The notes: generated by a model not told the origin, from the sequence alone. A stretch of DNA of 64,000 nucleotides from Nitrospiraceae bacterium (GCA_020632595.1 JACKFF010000001.1:930001-994000), one strand, 5' to 3'; positions 10,176-19,396 are shown, numbered from the stretch's first letter. Program-made: numbers and translations.

Positions 10176-10202
10176 TTTTTAGGCGAATGTTTAGCCTAAA
10201 AA
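10176..10202. other. Inverted repeat downstream of the respiratory operon
   Basis: TTTTTAGGC and GCCTAAAAA flank a 9-base loop, giving a 9-bp stem. The T-run lies on the 5' arm on both strands, so it is not a classical intrinsic terminator. It could be a 3' RNA-end stabiliser or a protein site between the convergent ends of ubiA and the operon. Confidence 0.4.
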
Positions 10203-10242
10203 GACGCTTCTCAAGGAGTGAATGACCGTTGGGAGGTGGAGG

Positions 10243-11280
10243 TTATTCTGCCGTTGAACTCTGATGCTCAGGCTTAGGGGCCTGGAGCGTCCCTAGATAA
10301 TACGTGAGAGCCTTTGCATCTTGTTCTGAAATCCCCAAATTTGGCATCCTGGTATGCTTTTTCATGGCTTGAGGATACAGAATCCATCGATAGACCCATG
10401 TAGGATTAAGGCGGAAACCTGCTCGATCCAACGCAGGGCCAACCACCCCTCCTTCATCGTTAAGACTATGACATCCCTGGCATCCGTACTTATCGTTATA
10501 TAACTGTTTTCCCAGTTTAGCCTGGGCCGCACGGTCCTCTTCAGAAATGGAAAGATCAGGTCGTGGGATTTGTGGCTTTTTGGGTCGTTTTAAAAAATTA
10601 TCAACCGCCGCTTTTGCGGTTTCATATTTTTCATTGGCGGCAAGAAACACGGCTTCTTCTGGAATAGTCAGTTCTTTGGGTTCGTAACTTTCAAGCTGCT
10701 CATCAGTTAACGTTTCTTCATAGGCTGCTTGTGCGGCCTCTGCCTTTTCAGTGGCTGCCTCATAGGCTGCCTTTGTGGTTTCCATCTCTTGCTGCGCCAC
10801 CTGCAACGCCTCTTCCAATTCTTTTTTTCTGGTTTCTAAATCATAGCTTAGGGACATCCCATGAAGGGTTCGAACGTATCCCACAATTGACCAGATTTCT
10901 TCTTCAGATAACGTATACTTAAAGGTCGGCATGGTGGGTACAGCAAAATAGTTCTCATCATCAATGACTTTTTGATCCGTGGTATCTTTCATGTCCCGAT
11001 AAACGGTATGGAAAATCTCCTCATCACTGAAAGTGGACATTTCGGCTGTGGATGCGAGATTTTTAGGTCGTGGGTCAGACATGCGCTCCCAATTGAATCC
11101 TTCTCCCTGTTGTCCGGTCTCCCCATGGCAGTGACTACAATAGTGGTTATAGAGTTTTCGACCCTTCGCCGTTCTTTCATCCTCAAAAAGCGCACAGCCA
11201 GAAAATAGCGTGAAGGTTATTCCGAGTACGGCCAACCCGATGACTGTCATATCGCGACCGCCTCCCGCTACCCGTTTCAT
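10243..11280 (-). CDS. Diheme c-type cytochrome lipoprotein with central coiled coil
   Basis: This is the last gene of the respiratory operon, 345 residues. A lipoprotein-type signal ends in FSGCA (Cys 29). Two CxxCH heme sites are seen, CSHCH at 48-52 and CQGCH near 267. Each is followed by a plausible Met ligand region (AVPTMPTFK and KHTRMPNLG). Between the two cytochrome domains, about residues 155-240 form a long charged Ala/Glu/Lys coiled coil, an unusual spacer. Its ATG overlaps the preceding gene's TGA (ATGA), so the two are translationally coupled. The protein should sit on the periplasmic side, anchored by lipid, and carry electrons to or from the membrane complex. Confidence 0.85.
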   Translation of the reverse strand: MKRVAGGGRDMTVIGLAVLGITFTLFSGCALFEDERTAKGRKLYNHYCSHCHGETGQQGEGFNWERMSDPRPKNLASTAEMSTFSDEEIFHTVYRDMKDTTDQKVIDDENYFAVPTMPTFKYTLSEEEIWSIVGYVRTLHGMSLSYDLETRKKELEEALQVAQQEMETTKAAYEAATEKAEAAQAAYEETLTDEQLESYEPKELTIPEEAVFLAANEKYETAKAAVDNFLKRPKKPQIPRPDLSISEEDRAAQAKLGKQLYNDKYGCQGCHSLNDEGGVVGPALDRAGFRLNPTWVYRWILYPQAMKKHTRMPNLGISEQDAKALTYYLGTLQAPKPEHQSSTAE

Positions 11281-12113
11281 ACTGATTGCCCCTTTCTCAG
11301 TTTTCTGACTATCACCATTTCAAAGGCCGCTGCGAGGGCTAACCCCAAAATAACCCAACCAAAAATGGAATTATCTGCACTCGGTTCTGCACGAAGATAC
11401 CACCAAGTGGAGACGGCTTTCTGGCCCCCCTTTTCCTTTACCAGACCATCGACAACCGCCCCATCCCAAAAGGCAAATGCCACGTTACGCCATTCGCCTT
11501 CATCTACCTGGACATCCTGTGCATCATCGGTTTTCAATAAACGGGAAAAGACCACTTTCCAAATACCATTTTGCCAAACACCTTTTGCTTGAACATCCTG
11601 GTGTGGTTGGGTTTCCAAGGTCTTAAAACCTTTTGCGCTCATATCAACTGCCTTGCCATTTTCATTTTTCCAAAACCAAATGTTTACCGGTCCCCCTTCA
11701 ACCTGCAACATTTCTTGACCATGCGCGAAATGAGCTGGCTTATCACCAACCATGAATTCAAGTGCTGCGCCATCCCCGGCATCTTCGGTCGGATCTGCAT
11801 ACTCCAGGAGAATGGCCAGTTCCTGGCCATTATGAACCCCTTTGACCTTCACTGACTTCACAGTCACCTCCTGGATTCTAGGAGGCCAGTGCACCTGAGG
11901 CGCCAGGTTAAATTCGGAACTGGGCACCGAATCCCATTGTGAAGAATTTGGGTCTTCTGACGGCAAGCTGCCTTCTACTTGATACAATCGAACCGAGACA
12001 CTACCTGGCTCTTCCGAAGTAGGTGGCTCATTGGCAAAAGCTGACGAAAATCCCAGGACCCCGAACAGCCCAATAATGGATAGTGTCCTGAGGCTTCCTA
12101 GTCCGTTCAACAT
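11277..12113 (-). CDS. Type II DMSO-reductase gamma-subunit-like heme b protein (NxrC/EbdC-like)
   Basis: This protein of 278 residues has a signal peptide and a C-terminal membrane helix (about 250-270, ending in a basic tail). The mature domain resembles the ethylbenzene dehydrogenase/nitrite oxidoreductase gamma family: a beta-sandwich that binds one heme b. It has the family's features GQELAILLEYADPTED, VNIWFWK and WRNVAFAFWDG. I start at the second ATG, which has GGAG 8 bases upstream; the first ATG (12131) has no such site. It is ATGA-coupled to the diheme cytochrome. Such subunits usually pass electrons from a molybdenum enzyme, yet no molybdenum subunit is encoded here. Family placement is by pattern, not by alignment. 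Confidence 0.72.
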   Translation of the reverse strand: MLNGLGSLRTLSIIGLFGVLGFSSAFANEPPTSEEPGSVSVRLYQVEGSLPSEDPNSSQWDSVPSSEFNLAPQVHWPPRIQEVTVKSVKVKGVHNGQELAILLEYADPTEDAGDGAALEFMVGDKPAHFAHGQEMLQVEGGPVNIWFWKNENGKAVDMSAKGFKTLETQPHQDVQAKGVWQNGIWKVVFSRLLKTDDAQDVQVDEGEWRNVAFAFWDGAVVDGLVKEKGGQKAVSTWWYLRAEPSADNSIFGWVILGLALAAAFEMVIVRKLRKGQSV

Positions 12114-12157
12114 GTCATATTCTCCACTCATTCATCCACAACATAATTGGCCTGAGG

Positions 12158-12886
12158 CTATTCTTCCTCTTCTTCCCAAGTCCGAGGGGATTGGTGTGCC
12201 CCATCATATTCACCCATAATAATTTTCCAAATAAATTCCTCTGGCAATTCCTCTTCCCACCGGGGCATAGCCGATTTCCAGGGCATTCCTTCTACGGGTA
12301 ACCCCACTCCCCCTTTTTTAATTCTCCAGAACAAATAGGCCTCTTGTAATTGCGCAATAGTTCCCGGATCACTGAAGTTGGCAGGAGGTGGATTAAAGCC
12401 CGGGGCGGCCGGACCCTTTCCATCATAATTTGCACCGTGACAGGGTGAGCAGTAGGCAGCATACAGGCCTTTGCCCATCATAATATTCTCGGGTGTTTTG
12501 GGATAAGGGTTCGATAACCCGACAAATTCACCTGGCGGGGCCGGATGAATAGTTCTGTTTTCAGCAGGTGGAAGATCACTAGGAACCAAGCGACTGTACG
12601 TTTGCCACCCCACTAAAAGGGGGAACATAACCAACACCGCCAACCGGGCCATCTGTCCTGCTCCCGTCTGTCCTTCCCCAGATAAAAATCTGAAGATTGG
12701 CCCCATCATGGCTTCCAAGGAGGCCGCACTCATTGTTCCATAGATCATAATTCCACTCAGAACAAGGGCCAAATATAGGTAAATTAAACTGGCTGGAAGA
12801 GGTGCCGTCACTAACGGAAGGAGGAATTTCAAAAATATGAACATTCCAGCAAGAATGATAGCTCCACTAATGATAGGGCCTTTCAT
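12158..12886 (-). CDS. Membrane-anchored monoheme cytochrome c
   Basis: This protein of 242 residues has three N-terminal hydrophobic segments (about 5-27, 32-52 and 84-100) and one cytochrome c domain, with CSPCH near residues 146-150. A Met-containing region follows (GMPWKSAMPRWEEELPEE). The protein ends in an acidic tail. It lies 26 bp after the preceding cytochrome gene in the operon. By position it should shuttle electrons between the membrane complex and periplasmic carriers. Confidence 0.82.
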   Translation of the reverse strand: MKGPIISGAIILAGMFIFLKFLLPLVTAPLPASLIYLYLALVLSGIMIYGTMSAASLEAMMGPIFRFLSGEGQTGAGQMARLAVLVMFPLLVGWQTYSRLVPSDLPPAENRTIHPAPPGEFVGLSNPYPKTPENIMMGKGLYAAYCSPCHGANYDGKGPAAPGFNPPPANFSDPGTIAQLQEAYLFWRIKKGGVGLPVEGMPWKSAMPRWEEELPEEFIWKIIMGEYDGAHQSPRTWEEEEE

Positions 12887-12912
12887 GATATTCTCCTCAT
12901 TGTGGCTAGTCC

Positions 12913-13551
12913 TTAACGATCCGCTAAGTTCTGCAACTGAGATTTAAGTGTGGAGGAGACCGAAGCCACCTTTAAAGAACTTGCTGTTTTTTGCCCAGAT
13001 TCCATTATATCTTCAACCTTGATACTGATGGGTTCCCCACTCATTTTTTGCAAAAATGCAATGACCGAATAAATTTCCTGCTTGCTTAAACCAATGGGAT
13101 CCTGGTCGATATGGGGCATCTGAGCAGGATACTCTTTTGGAATACCATCATGCCTGAAGTCTAAATAAATATAGGCTTGTGGCTGGGTTAAACTCTCATA
13201 GATAAATTCAGCAGACAGTTTTGCCCCAATGCCATTTAAATCAGGGCATCTGGCCGATTCGCTTGGTCCAATTGAATGGCATAACGCACATTGTCCCTTG
13301 CTAAAAAATATTTTCTGTCCAATAGAGGCCAAATCATCTGAACTTTTGACGCTGGCAAGATCGAAGGTTTCCACCGCCGGGGGCAAGGACGCCATTTGGG
13401 GAACACTCAAGGCAATTAAGCTAAAGACTCCCAACACCATAGCCACGAAACCAAGCACCCGAAGGAACATGCCCCTAATAAACAACAGGATGAGGATACC
13501 CACCCCAATGACACACATACCGATTATCTGCAATAGCGCGACTTCACTCAT
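12913..13551 (-). CDS. Membrane-anchored monoheme cytochrome c
   Basis: The product of 212 residues begins with two hydrophobic segments (about 5-25 and 29-51). A cytochrome c domain follows, with CALCH near residues 88-92 and a probable axial Met in PAQMPHIDQDP. The ATG is preceded by GAGG with good spacing. It lies 60 bp downstream of the second bd-like gene. The C-terminal 40 residues are Ser/Ala-rich and probably disordered. A role as electron carrier for the neighbouring bd-like/bc complex is inferred from the operon. Confidence 0.82.
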   Translation of the reverse strand: MSEVALLQIIGMCVIGVGILILLFIRGMFLRVLGFVAMVLGVFSLIALSVPQMASLPPAVETFDLASVKSSDDLASIGQKIFFSKGQCALCHSIGPSESARCPDLNGIGAKLSAEFIYESLTQPQAYIYLDFRHDGIPKEYPAQMPHIDQDPIGLSKQEIYSVIAFLQKMSGEPISIKVEDIMESGQKTASSLKVASVSSTLKSQLQNLADR

Positions 13552-13611
13552 GTTTCCTCACCCATGCTTTTCAAAGATGTCTGGCATTTGAATCTTTCTC
13601 TTATTTCTTCC

Positions 13612-15474
13612 CTATTCAAGTTTTTCCCCTGAACTCGGTGCGCCCCCAGCCATTGCCGGAGCGGCGTGGCCAGGAATCTCCATGGTCGATCCCTTTGGTG
13701 GCTGAGCTTTGGCCTTATCCCCCAAGGTCGCTACCCAAAAAATAAACGCCACGATCAGGCAAAACACAAATGTATTTAGGGACATAAAGGCCGCCGCATA
13801 CCCTAACGCCGGTGAATAAGCATAATCCGATGTATCTCTCATGACACCATAAATGTGCCAGTGCACCCGAGATGATGATCGTGCATATCCCATTAGAGAC
13901 ATGAGCAAGATGACCATCACCGCATTTAAGACCAAGCTATAACCTGCTCGAATGGGCATTTTCCCCCATACCATTTCCGTTGTCGTTTTAGCACTTTTCA
14001 TTAACAAAGCGGTTAATGGTGTGAATGTCACCATGATGAACAGCACAATTAACACCTGGGCAACCGAGAAATAATTAATGCGGATAATGGCTGGGACAAA
14101 ATACCCCCATACCCCAAGAACCACCACGGCGATACCTGCGATAACCAGTAAGGCTCCCATAATAGCCTTCGCAGCTTTGGCCCATCCTGCGGTTTCTTGT
14201 TTTCCCGCCCGCCAATACATAATGAAACTCATAAACGTCACGAGGATCATGATATTAGATACCGTCATTTTTGCGGACATCACCCCGAAGACTCCCAATA
14301 GGGGATGGTGAGTTCCACCCATTTTTTGGGCTTCCGCCAGGCTGGCCACTAAGGAATGCGGAGTCATCCACACACCAAGACACAACAAGAGGACGATCAA
14401 CATTCCCATAACCGGTTTTTTATATTGGCCTTCAGAACCTGGAATTCGGTGTGTAATTCCCATCCAAAAATAATAGTTGGCTCCAAGGAAGAGCACTCCG
14501 ATGAGCATTGCCTGAAGGATAAACAGCCATGCCAGGAAACCACCCATAAGGGTAATCCCCATTTGTTGGTTGTATTGGTAGACCTCCCGCATAAGCCAAT
14601 AGCCGGCAAATGGGAGGGGCAACATACCAAACACACCAATAAAATTCCCGACATACCCCATCCAATCGTAGTGCTCCCGTTCTTCACGTGAGACCGCGAG
14701 TAAATAGCGTACACCCGCATACGCTCCCACTATAAATCCACCCAACACCACGTTGGCGATTAATCTATGGATATTGACAGGCCACCAGGTTGGGTTTTGC
14801 ATGGCCATCCAAGCCCTAGCCCAAGCATCTCCCTCCCCCACAACCACTGGACTGGCCTGAAAGGTTGCCCATGAATTTGGGACGATCATGATTCCCAGGG
14901 CAAAAAGATTTAAAAGAAAACCTAAAAAAAGGTGGAAAGTCTTTTTATTTCCCTGCATATAATCCCACCCATACCAATACATATACAGGGTGGCCGTTTC
15001 CAATAAGAAGAGAAGACAATAGACAAGGAAGGAAGGGAAAAACATATCGGTTAGGTAGGCCATCAACTTTGGATAGAGTCCAATCAGCAGGAACAAAAGT
15101 ATTCCTCCGAAAAGGGCTGTTGTGGCATAAGCTGACGTGAGAAGTTTTGTGAACTCTTTGGCGAGCTTGTCATACCGTTGTTCCTTGGTTTTCCATCCAA
15201 CCAACTCGCATATCCAGGCAAAAATAGGAACACCTAACACGAAACCAGCCAGCAACAAATGTTGTTGCGCGACAACCCATACCAGGTTTCGGCTACCAAT
15301 TCCAGGGACATCCCGATATTCCACAGACATGGCTTGAATTTCAGCCCCTCCAGCCGCCATAGCCAAAGCCGGGAGAAAGAGAAGGGCCAAAAAACTTCCA
15401 AATTTAAGCAATCCAGGCATTCTATTCATTCCTTGCACAACGGTTGCGTGTCGTAATTGGCCGGCCGATTTCAT
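13612..15474 (-). CDS. Cytochrome bd-like oxidase subunit I homologue, second copy
   Basis: This product of 620 residues is a polytopic membrane protein with about 13-15 hydrophobic segments. It has CydA-like histidines: one near residue 72 (VVAQQHLLLAGF) and one near 235 (NIHRLIANVVLGGF). A cleavable-looking leader ends in ALAMAAGG. Like the other bd-like protein in the operon (19397-21112), it shares the pattern WMTPH and the loop HYDWMGYVGNFIGVFG. No CydB partner is present. I chose the internal ATG at 15474 because AGGGGGGC lies just upstream; the open frame reaches 15510. Family members in Nitrospira have been proposed as unusual oxygen reductases. The true substrate is unproven. Confidence 0.8.
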   Translation of the reverse strand: MKSAGQLRHATVVQGMNRMPGLLKFGSFLALLFLPALAMAAGGAEIQAMSVEYRDVPGIGSRNLVWVVAQQHLLLAGFVLGVPIFAWICELVGWKTKEQRYDKLAKEFTKLLTSAYATTALFGGILLFLLIGLYPKLMAYLTDMFFPSFLVYCLLFLLETATLYMYWYGWDYMQGNKKTFHLFLGFLLNLFALGIMIVPNSWATFQASPVVVGEGDAWARAWMAMQNPTWWPVNIHRLIANVVLGGFIVGAYAGVRYLLAVSREEREHYDWMGYVGNFIGVFGMLPLPFAGYWLMREVYQYNQQMGITLMGGFLAWLFILQAMLIGVLFLGANYYFWMGITHRIPGSEGQYKKPVMGMLIVLLLCLGVWMTPHSLVASLAEAQKMGGTHHPLLGVFGVMSAKMTVSNIMILVTFMSFIMYWRAGKQETAGWAKAAKAIMGALLVIAGIAVVVLGVWGYFVPAIIRINYFSVAQVLIVLFIMVTFTPLTALLMKSAKTTTEMVWGKMPIRAGYSLVLNAVMVILLMSLMGYARSSSRVHWHIYGVMRDTSDYAYSPALGYAAAFMSLNTFVFCLIVAFIFWVATLGDKAKAQPPKGSTMEIPGHAAPAMAGGAPSSGEKLE

Positions 15475-15519
15475 TCTGGCCCCCCTTCGATCGTTCATTA
15501 TTTTGTTCAAGGCTACTCA

Positions 15520-16434
15520 TCAAAGTCCTCTAAGTTTAGAGGGATTTCCTTCATCCCCTACTGGCGGTTGTTTTTCAGCCTTAGTTTCCTGTTTGGCTTT
15601 AGATGAAATGTCGCCAGCTTCTATAGATGTTTTTGTATCTCCAGACTTCTCCTCCTGTAGCTTACTCACCACAAATTCGGCATTAGCCAGAACTTGCTCC
15701 GCTTCTTGCAATACCTTTTGTGGCTCAACTTTGACCACTTCTTTTTTTTCAAAAGTATAGACATACTCTTCATGTGGGTGTGGCGTCGTTGAAGGCAAGA
15801 GAACCCAGAAGAGAAATACCAGCACGACCCCAGCCCCAGTAAATGCGGTTAAGAGCAGAGGCTGATCTGATGGTATACGTAATCCATCCCAAAAATTAGC
15901 CTGGTCCACTGCTGACCCTTTTACCGGGGTCGCATTTTTTACAAATGGTTGAGCGAGCCACCCTAATCCATACAGCCATCCCAATATACAAAGAATAAGC
16001 ACAACAGACGACACACTACCCCACATCACCAGCTCAAGACTTATCTGCTCAGCGACGGGAATCACGAAAATATTCTCTTTAATCGATTCAACAATATTGG
16101 AAACCACAGACTGAGTAGTTTCTGTCACGGTTGACACCACCATCATGATAATCGGTAATGCCAAAGCACTAAAGACTACCCATCGAATCCAAAGTTGAAG
16201 ACCGATACCTGGCTTTGGGTCAACCTTTAACCTATCAATAAACACGGTTCTCGCACAAAGACCAAGAGCCCAAATATCCACGGGTATGGAGACAAGTAAA
16301 AATAGGAAAAGTCCGCTACCCTCCCATGGATGCATATGTGCCGCAAGCAACAACAAGGCGACCACCATCTTTATTGGAAATCCGGTCCAGAATGTTGGCC
16401 AAAAAACTAAAAGCCCTAACTTCGAATTTGACAT
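15520..16434 (-). CDS. Unknown membrane protein of the respiratory operon
   Basis: This protein of 304 residues has about five or six hydrophobic segments (first near residues 5-45, then about 85-110, 145-170 and 210-235). A hydrophilic tail of about 80 residues, rich in Lys, Glu and Ser, follows. No heme-binding CxxCH is present. I start at the ATG at 16434, after a GGA motif, because the longer frame would run into cytochrome b. It lies between cytochrome b and the second bd-like gene with short gaps, so it is probably a structural subunit of the same complex. I do not recognise its family. Confidence 0.7.
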   Translation of the reverse strand: MSNSKLGLLVFWPTFWTGFPIKMVVALLLLAAHMHPWEGSGLFLFLLVSIPVDIWALGLCARTVFIDRLKVDPKPGIGLQLWIRWVVFSALALPIIMMVVSTVTETTQSVVSNIVESIKENIFVIPVAEQISLELVMWGSVSSVVLILCILGWLYGLGWLAQPFVKNATPVKGSAVDQANFWDGLRIPSDQPLLLTAFTGAGVVLVFLFWVLLPSTTPHPHEEYVYTFEKKEVVKVEPQKVLQEAEQVLANAEFVVSKLQEEKSGDTKTSIEAGDISSKAKQETKAEKQPPVGDEGNPSKLRGL

Positions 16435-16448
16435 ATGTTTCCAGAAAT

Positions 16449-17561
16449 TTAATCTAAAAAGTGCCGGTTTATAATGGCTGACACAGTAAACACAAGAATA
16501 AATACCATAATCACCGTCCAACCAATAAGAGCGATTGGTCGTTTAAAGATATTTCGCTCTGAGCTTGTATCCAAAAATGGCAGGGCTGCTAAAAACGCCA
16601 TAAATGCTCCAGGTATGGCCATAGCCCCGAGAAATTGGCCAAATTCCCCGCCAAAAATTTTCAATCGAAGTAACTGAAACAGGAACAAGAAATACCACTC
16701 TGGCTCTGGATGATAATCCCCAGGATCCGGAGTCGCTTGTTCCAGCAACACGACCGGCTCAATGAAGGCGAGTGAGCAGATGATTAAAAATACTGTGGCC
16801 ATGGCCACAATATCTTTCCAGATTTGACGCGGGAAAAAGTAGTCCGTTTTGGCCTTAATTTCTTCAGGTGTACCCCTAAACGGTCCGGCTGGCCCAGCCT
16901 TTCTAAAAAGAAAAATATGAAGGCCAGCCAGCCCTGCTAAGGCAGCCGGCAAGACCATGACATGAATTACAAAAAACCGGCTTAGGGTCATTTGCCCTGG
17001 GGTCGGACCACCTTTAAGAAAACGAGCTAAAAAATCCCCTACTATTGGAGTTTTATCCATGATTTCTACACCCACCACCGTTGCCCAATATGCGCGTTGA
17101 TCCCATGGAAGGAGATAACCCGTAAAACCAAAACCCATCACAATGCCAAACAAAGCCAATCCCACTAACCAGACCAGTTCTCTTGGCTTTTTATAGGCTC
17201 CCCATAAAAATACTTGAGACATATGCGCGAAAACCATTACTACCATGGCAGATGAGCCCCAAAAATGGTAGCTCAGAAGAAACCAGCCATAGTCTACTTC
17301 GTGAATGATATACTGTGTACTCGCATAAGCGTGATCGGTACTCGGGACATAATAGAACATCAACAATATCCCAGTGACTACTTGGAGTATAAAAATAAAT
17401 AGCAACACAGAGCCAAAAGCATAAGCCCAGCGGGAACCACCAGGAATTGGCTCATTCAGCATTTTTGCCTGAATATTTTTCAGACCCACCCGCTCATCAA
17501 CAAACTCAACAACCTTTTCGAATGCGTTCTGTTGACTTGCGACTTGACTGTCTTCCTTCAT
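16449..17561 (-). CDS. Cytochrome b of a bc-type complex
   Basis: This product of 370 residues has about eight membrane helices and is the quinol-oxidizing core of a complex III-type enzyme. Two histidine pairs that ligate hemes bL and bH are visible: about 99/113 (SYHFWGSSAMVVMVFAHM) and about 200/215 (IHVMVLP ... GLHIF). The Qo-site PEWYF motif is near 288. It is shorter than full mitochondrial-type cytochrome b and probably has a reduced C-terminal part. It follows the Rieske gene by 28 bp. In the membrane it should pass electrons between quinol, the Rieske protein and c-type hemes. Direction could be forward or reverse. Confidence 0.92.
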   Translation of the reverse strand: MKEDSQVASQQNAFEKVVEFVDERVGLKNIQAKMLNEPIPGGSRWAYAFGSVLLFIFILQVVTGILLMFYYVPSTDHAYASTQYIIHEVDYGWFLLSYHFWGSSAMVVMVFAHMSQVFLWGAYKKPRELVWLVGLALFGIVMGFGFTGYLLPWDQRAYWATVVGVEIMDKTPIVGDFLARFLKGGPTPGQMTLSRFFVIHVMVLPAALAGLAGLHIFLFRKAGPAGPFRGTPEEIKAKTDYFFPRQIWKDIVAMATVFLIICSLAFIEPVVLLEQATPDPGDYHPEPEWYFLFLFQLLRLKIFGGEFGQFLGAMAIPGAFMAFLAALPFLDTSSERNIFKRPIALIGWTVIMVFILVFTVSAIINRHFLD

Positions 17562-17589
17562 GCGCCTTTCACCATTCCATCCTAGGCTT

Positions 17590-18534
17590 TTACAGAAGCC
17601 GAATTTGGTTATTTACACCGGCTTTATACTCAACATCAATGATCTTCAGTTCTCCACCGGCATCAACTTGCAGAGGAAGGACATCGAGCGGTCTCGGAGC
17701 CGGCCCGTCGATAACTTTTCCAGCTTCATCATAAATACTCAGATGACAAGGGCACAAAAATACCCCATCTGGAAAGTTTTTCGTCTTTCTCCATTTATAT
17801 CCACAACCTAGATGAGGACATTTGCCAGAGTAGCCGATATAAGGAGAATTTGACTTGTTGACCCAAATGACATCCCCCTTATCATCATAAAACTTTTTAT
17901 CATTTCCTTCGTATACGGCTTGTTGAACGGCCGGAGTTGCCTTGACCACCCAGATATTTTTTTCAATTTGTTGCTCTGGCATAAAGGCTTCTTTAAATCC
18001 ACGGGTAAATTTAAATTGGAAGCCAACATTTTCTTTATTTACTTTTTTTACATTGCCGACGGAAAACCAGGCATTATCGTAGGGCTTAAACATGGGCTTC
18101 ATGAGATACTTCAACACAGGAAACACTAAAGGCAAGGCAATTAAAGTCCCAATCGCATGGGTCATATTGGTAAAAAATGTGCGCCTGGGAACCCCTTGCT
18201 CTAGTCGAGGAAGAGGAACCAGAATCTCACCGGGCTCCACATGCAAATGATCCTCCAAATGCGCAATTTCAACTTCCTTAATCGTGACGTACTGATCTCG
18301 CTCCAGGACAGGAAATTGACCGAATTCTTCAGTTGAACACCGAAGGACAATCTCTTCCTCGTTCACCACTTCCTGGACTTGGCCAATAGGAATTTTCCGT
18401 TCCGCTCCGTGACCATTCAACTCCTGAATGATGACATGGCTGATTTCGTGGGAAAGTGGATCAACAATTACCTTAGAAATCTTCCCGACTTCCTTGTTCG
18501 CACACAATGCTTTTGCTGTCAGTTTTGGTTGCAT
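17590..18534 (-). CDS. Rieske iron-sulfur protein with N-terminal PRC-barrel domain
   Basis: The product has 314 residues. About residues 1-85 resemble a PRC-barrel (VGKISKVIVDPLSHEISHVI and following strands). One hydrophobic segment near 125-150 anchors the C-terminal Rieske domain. That domain has both cluster boxes, CPHLGC near 238-243 and CPCHLS near 260-265, and a Pro-rich end (GPAPRPLDVLPL). The Rieske subunit takes one electron from quinol at the Qo site and passes it to a c heme. A PRC-barrel in front of the anchor is uncommon; it would be cytoplasmic if the usual topology holds. The gene is followed directly by cytochrome b. Confidence 0.9.
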   Translation of the reverse strand: MQPKLTAKALCANKEVGKISKVIVDPLSHEISHVIIQELNGHGAERKIPIGQVQEVVNEEEIVLRCSTEEFGQFPVLERDQYVTIKEVEIAHLEDHLHVEPGEILVPLPRLEQGVPRRTFFTNMTHAIGTLIALPLVFPVLKYLMKPMFKPYDNAWFSVGNVKKVNKENVGFQFKFTRGFKEAFMPEQQIEKNIWVVKATPAVQQAVYEGNDKKFYDDKGDVIWVNKSNSPYIGYSGKCPHLGCGYKWRKTKNFPDGVFLCPCHLSIYDEAGKVIDGPAPRPLDVLPLQVDAGGELKIIDVEYKAGVNNQIRLL

Positions 18535-18559
18535 AGCCAGGGAAAACCTCAGGGGTTGA

Positions 18560-19372
18560 TTAGTTCATTTTTATAGGCTTGGGTGTTTTCACGGACTCGT
18601 CTTTTAAGGAGGCCAGGAAAGCGACAAGTGCATCGATTTCTTGTGGAAACATGAGATCTTTATACTTATCAGGCATTTTTCCCTTTTCGTAATCCTTATC
18701 AAATCCTTCCGCTTTCCAGCTCTTTGGATCTAATATTTTTTCTTTCAGCTGATCCGGGGTCATGAGATTACCGATATTATCCATTTCAGGCCCACGCTTT
18801 TTCCCACCTTGTCCATATAGCTTATGGCAGTTATAGCATTCTTGAAGTTCCCATTGGTCTTTTCCTAGGGCCACCAGATCGCCGGAGGCCGCCTTTCCCC
18901 CACCTGCACTGGTAGCCACGGCCACCTCAACTTTGGCCTCGGCCCCAAGGGAACTCAGTTGTTTGGAAATAGCCTTGGCCCGTTCATCCAACTCTTTTGT
19001 CCTGGCTATCAATTCATCAGCCTTTCCTTGCTCGGTTTGGGCGCGACGAAGTTTTAAAACTTTTTCAATTTTTCCCTTTTCATCTTCCGGATCAAACTGA
19101 GGCAGAATCGACGCCCCTGCGATATAGAGACCAGAAAGCAGAAGGTAAAATACCACCAGCGCCCCCACCGCCTTCACACCTTCCAATCGTTTCATCGCTG
19201 GCGCATCTAAAAGAATGAATACCAAAGCTCCCAGCATTGCATAAAGGAAAAACATCACTTGAAACACATAGGGGAAATGGGTGAACCTGGCCCCTACCAC
19301 CAACACCACACCAATTATGACGCCCATGGCGGTCTTTTTCATAATACTTTTGGCAAAACTTTGGTTAGCCAT
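18560..19372 (-). CDS. Membrane-anchored cytochrome c of the bc complex
   Basis: This protein of 270 residues has three hydrophobic segments at about residues 12-32, 35-53 and 67-88. A charged helical stretch (about 95-145, KIEKVLKLRRAQTEQGKADE region) follows, then an Ala/Gly linker. The C-terminal cytochrome c domain has CYNCH near 178-182 and a likely Met ligand in KGKMPDKYKDLMF. The ATG is preceded by AGAGGAAAC. Position directly before the Rieske gene suggests the cytochrome c1 role in this complex. Confidence 0.86.
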   Translation of the reverse strand: MANQSFAKSIMKKTAMGVIIGVVLVVGARFTHFPYVFQVMFFLYAMLGALVFILLDAPAMKRLEGVKAVGALVVFYLLLSGLYIAGASILPQFDPEDEKGKIEKVLKLRRAQTEQGKADELIARTKELDERAKAISKQLSSLGAEAKVEVAVATSAGGGKAASGDLVALGKDQWELQECYNCHKLYGQGGKKRGPEMDNIGNLMTPDQLKEKILDPKSWKAEGFDKDYEKGKMPDKYKDLMFPQEIDALVAFLASLKDESVKTPKPIKMN

Positions 19373-19396
19373 TTGTTTCCTCTTTTTTCAACCTTC

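Noticed and set aside
10176..10202. Possible intrinsic terminator
   Set aside because: The T-run is on the 5' arm in both directions, so it is kept as an inverted repeat but not as a terminator.
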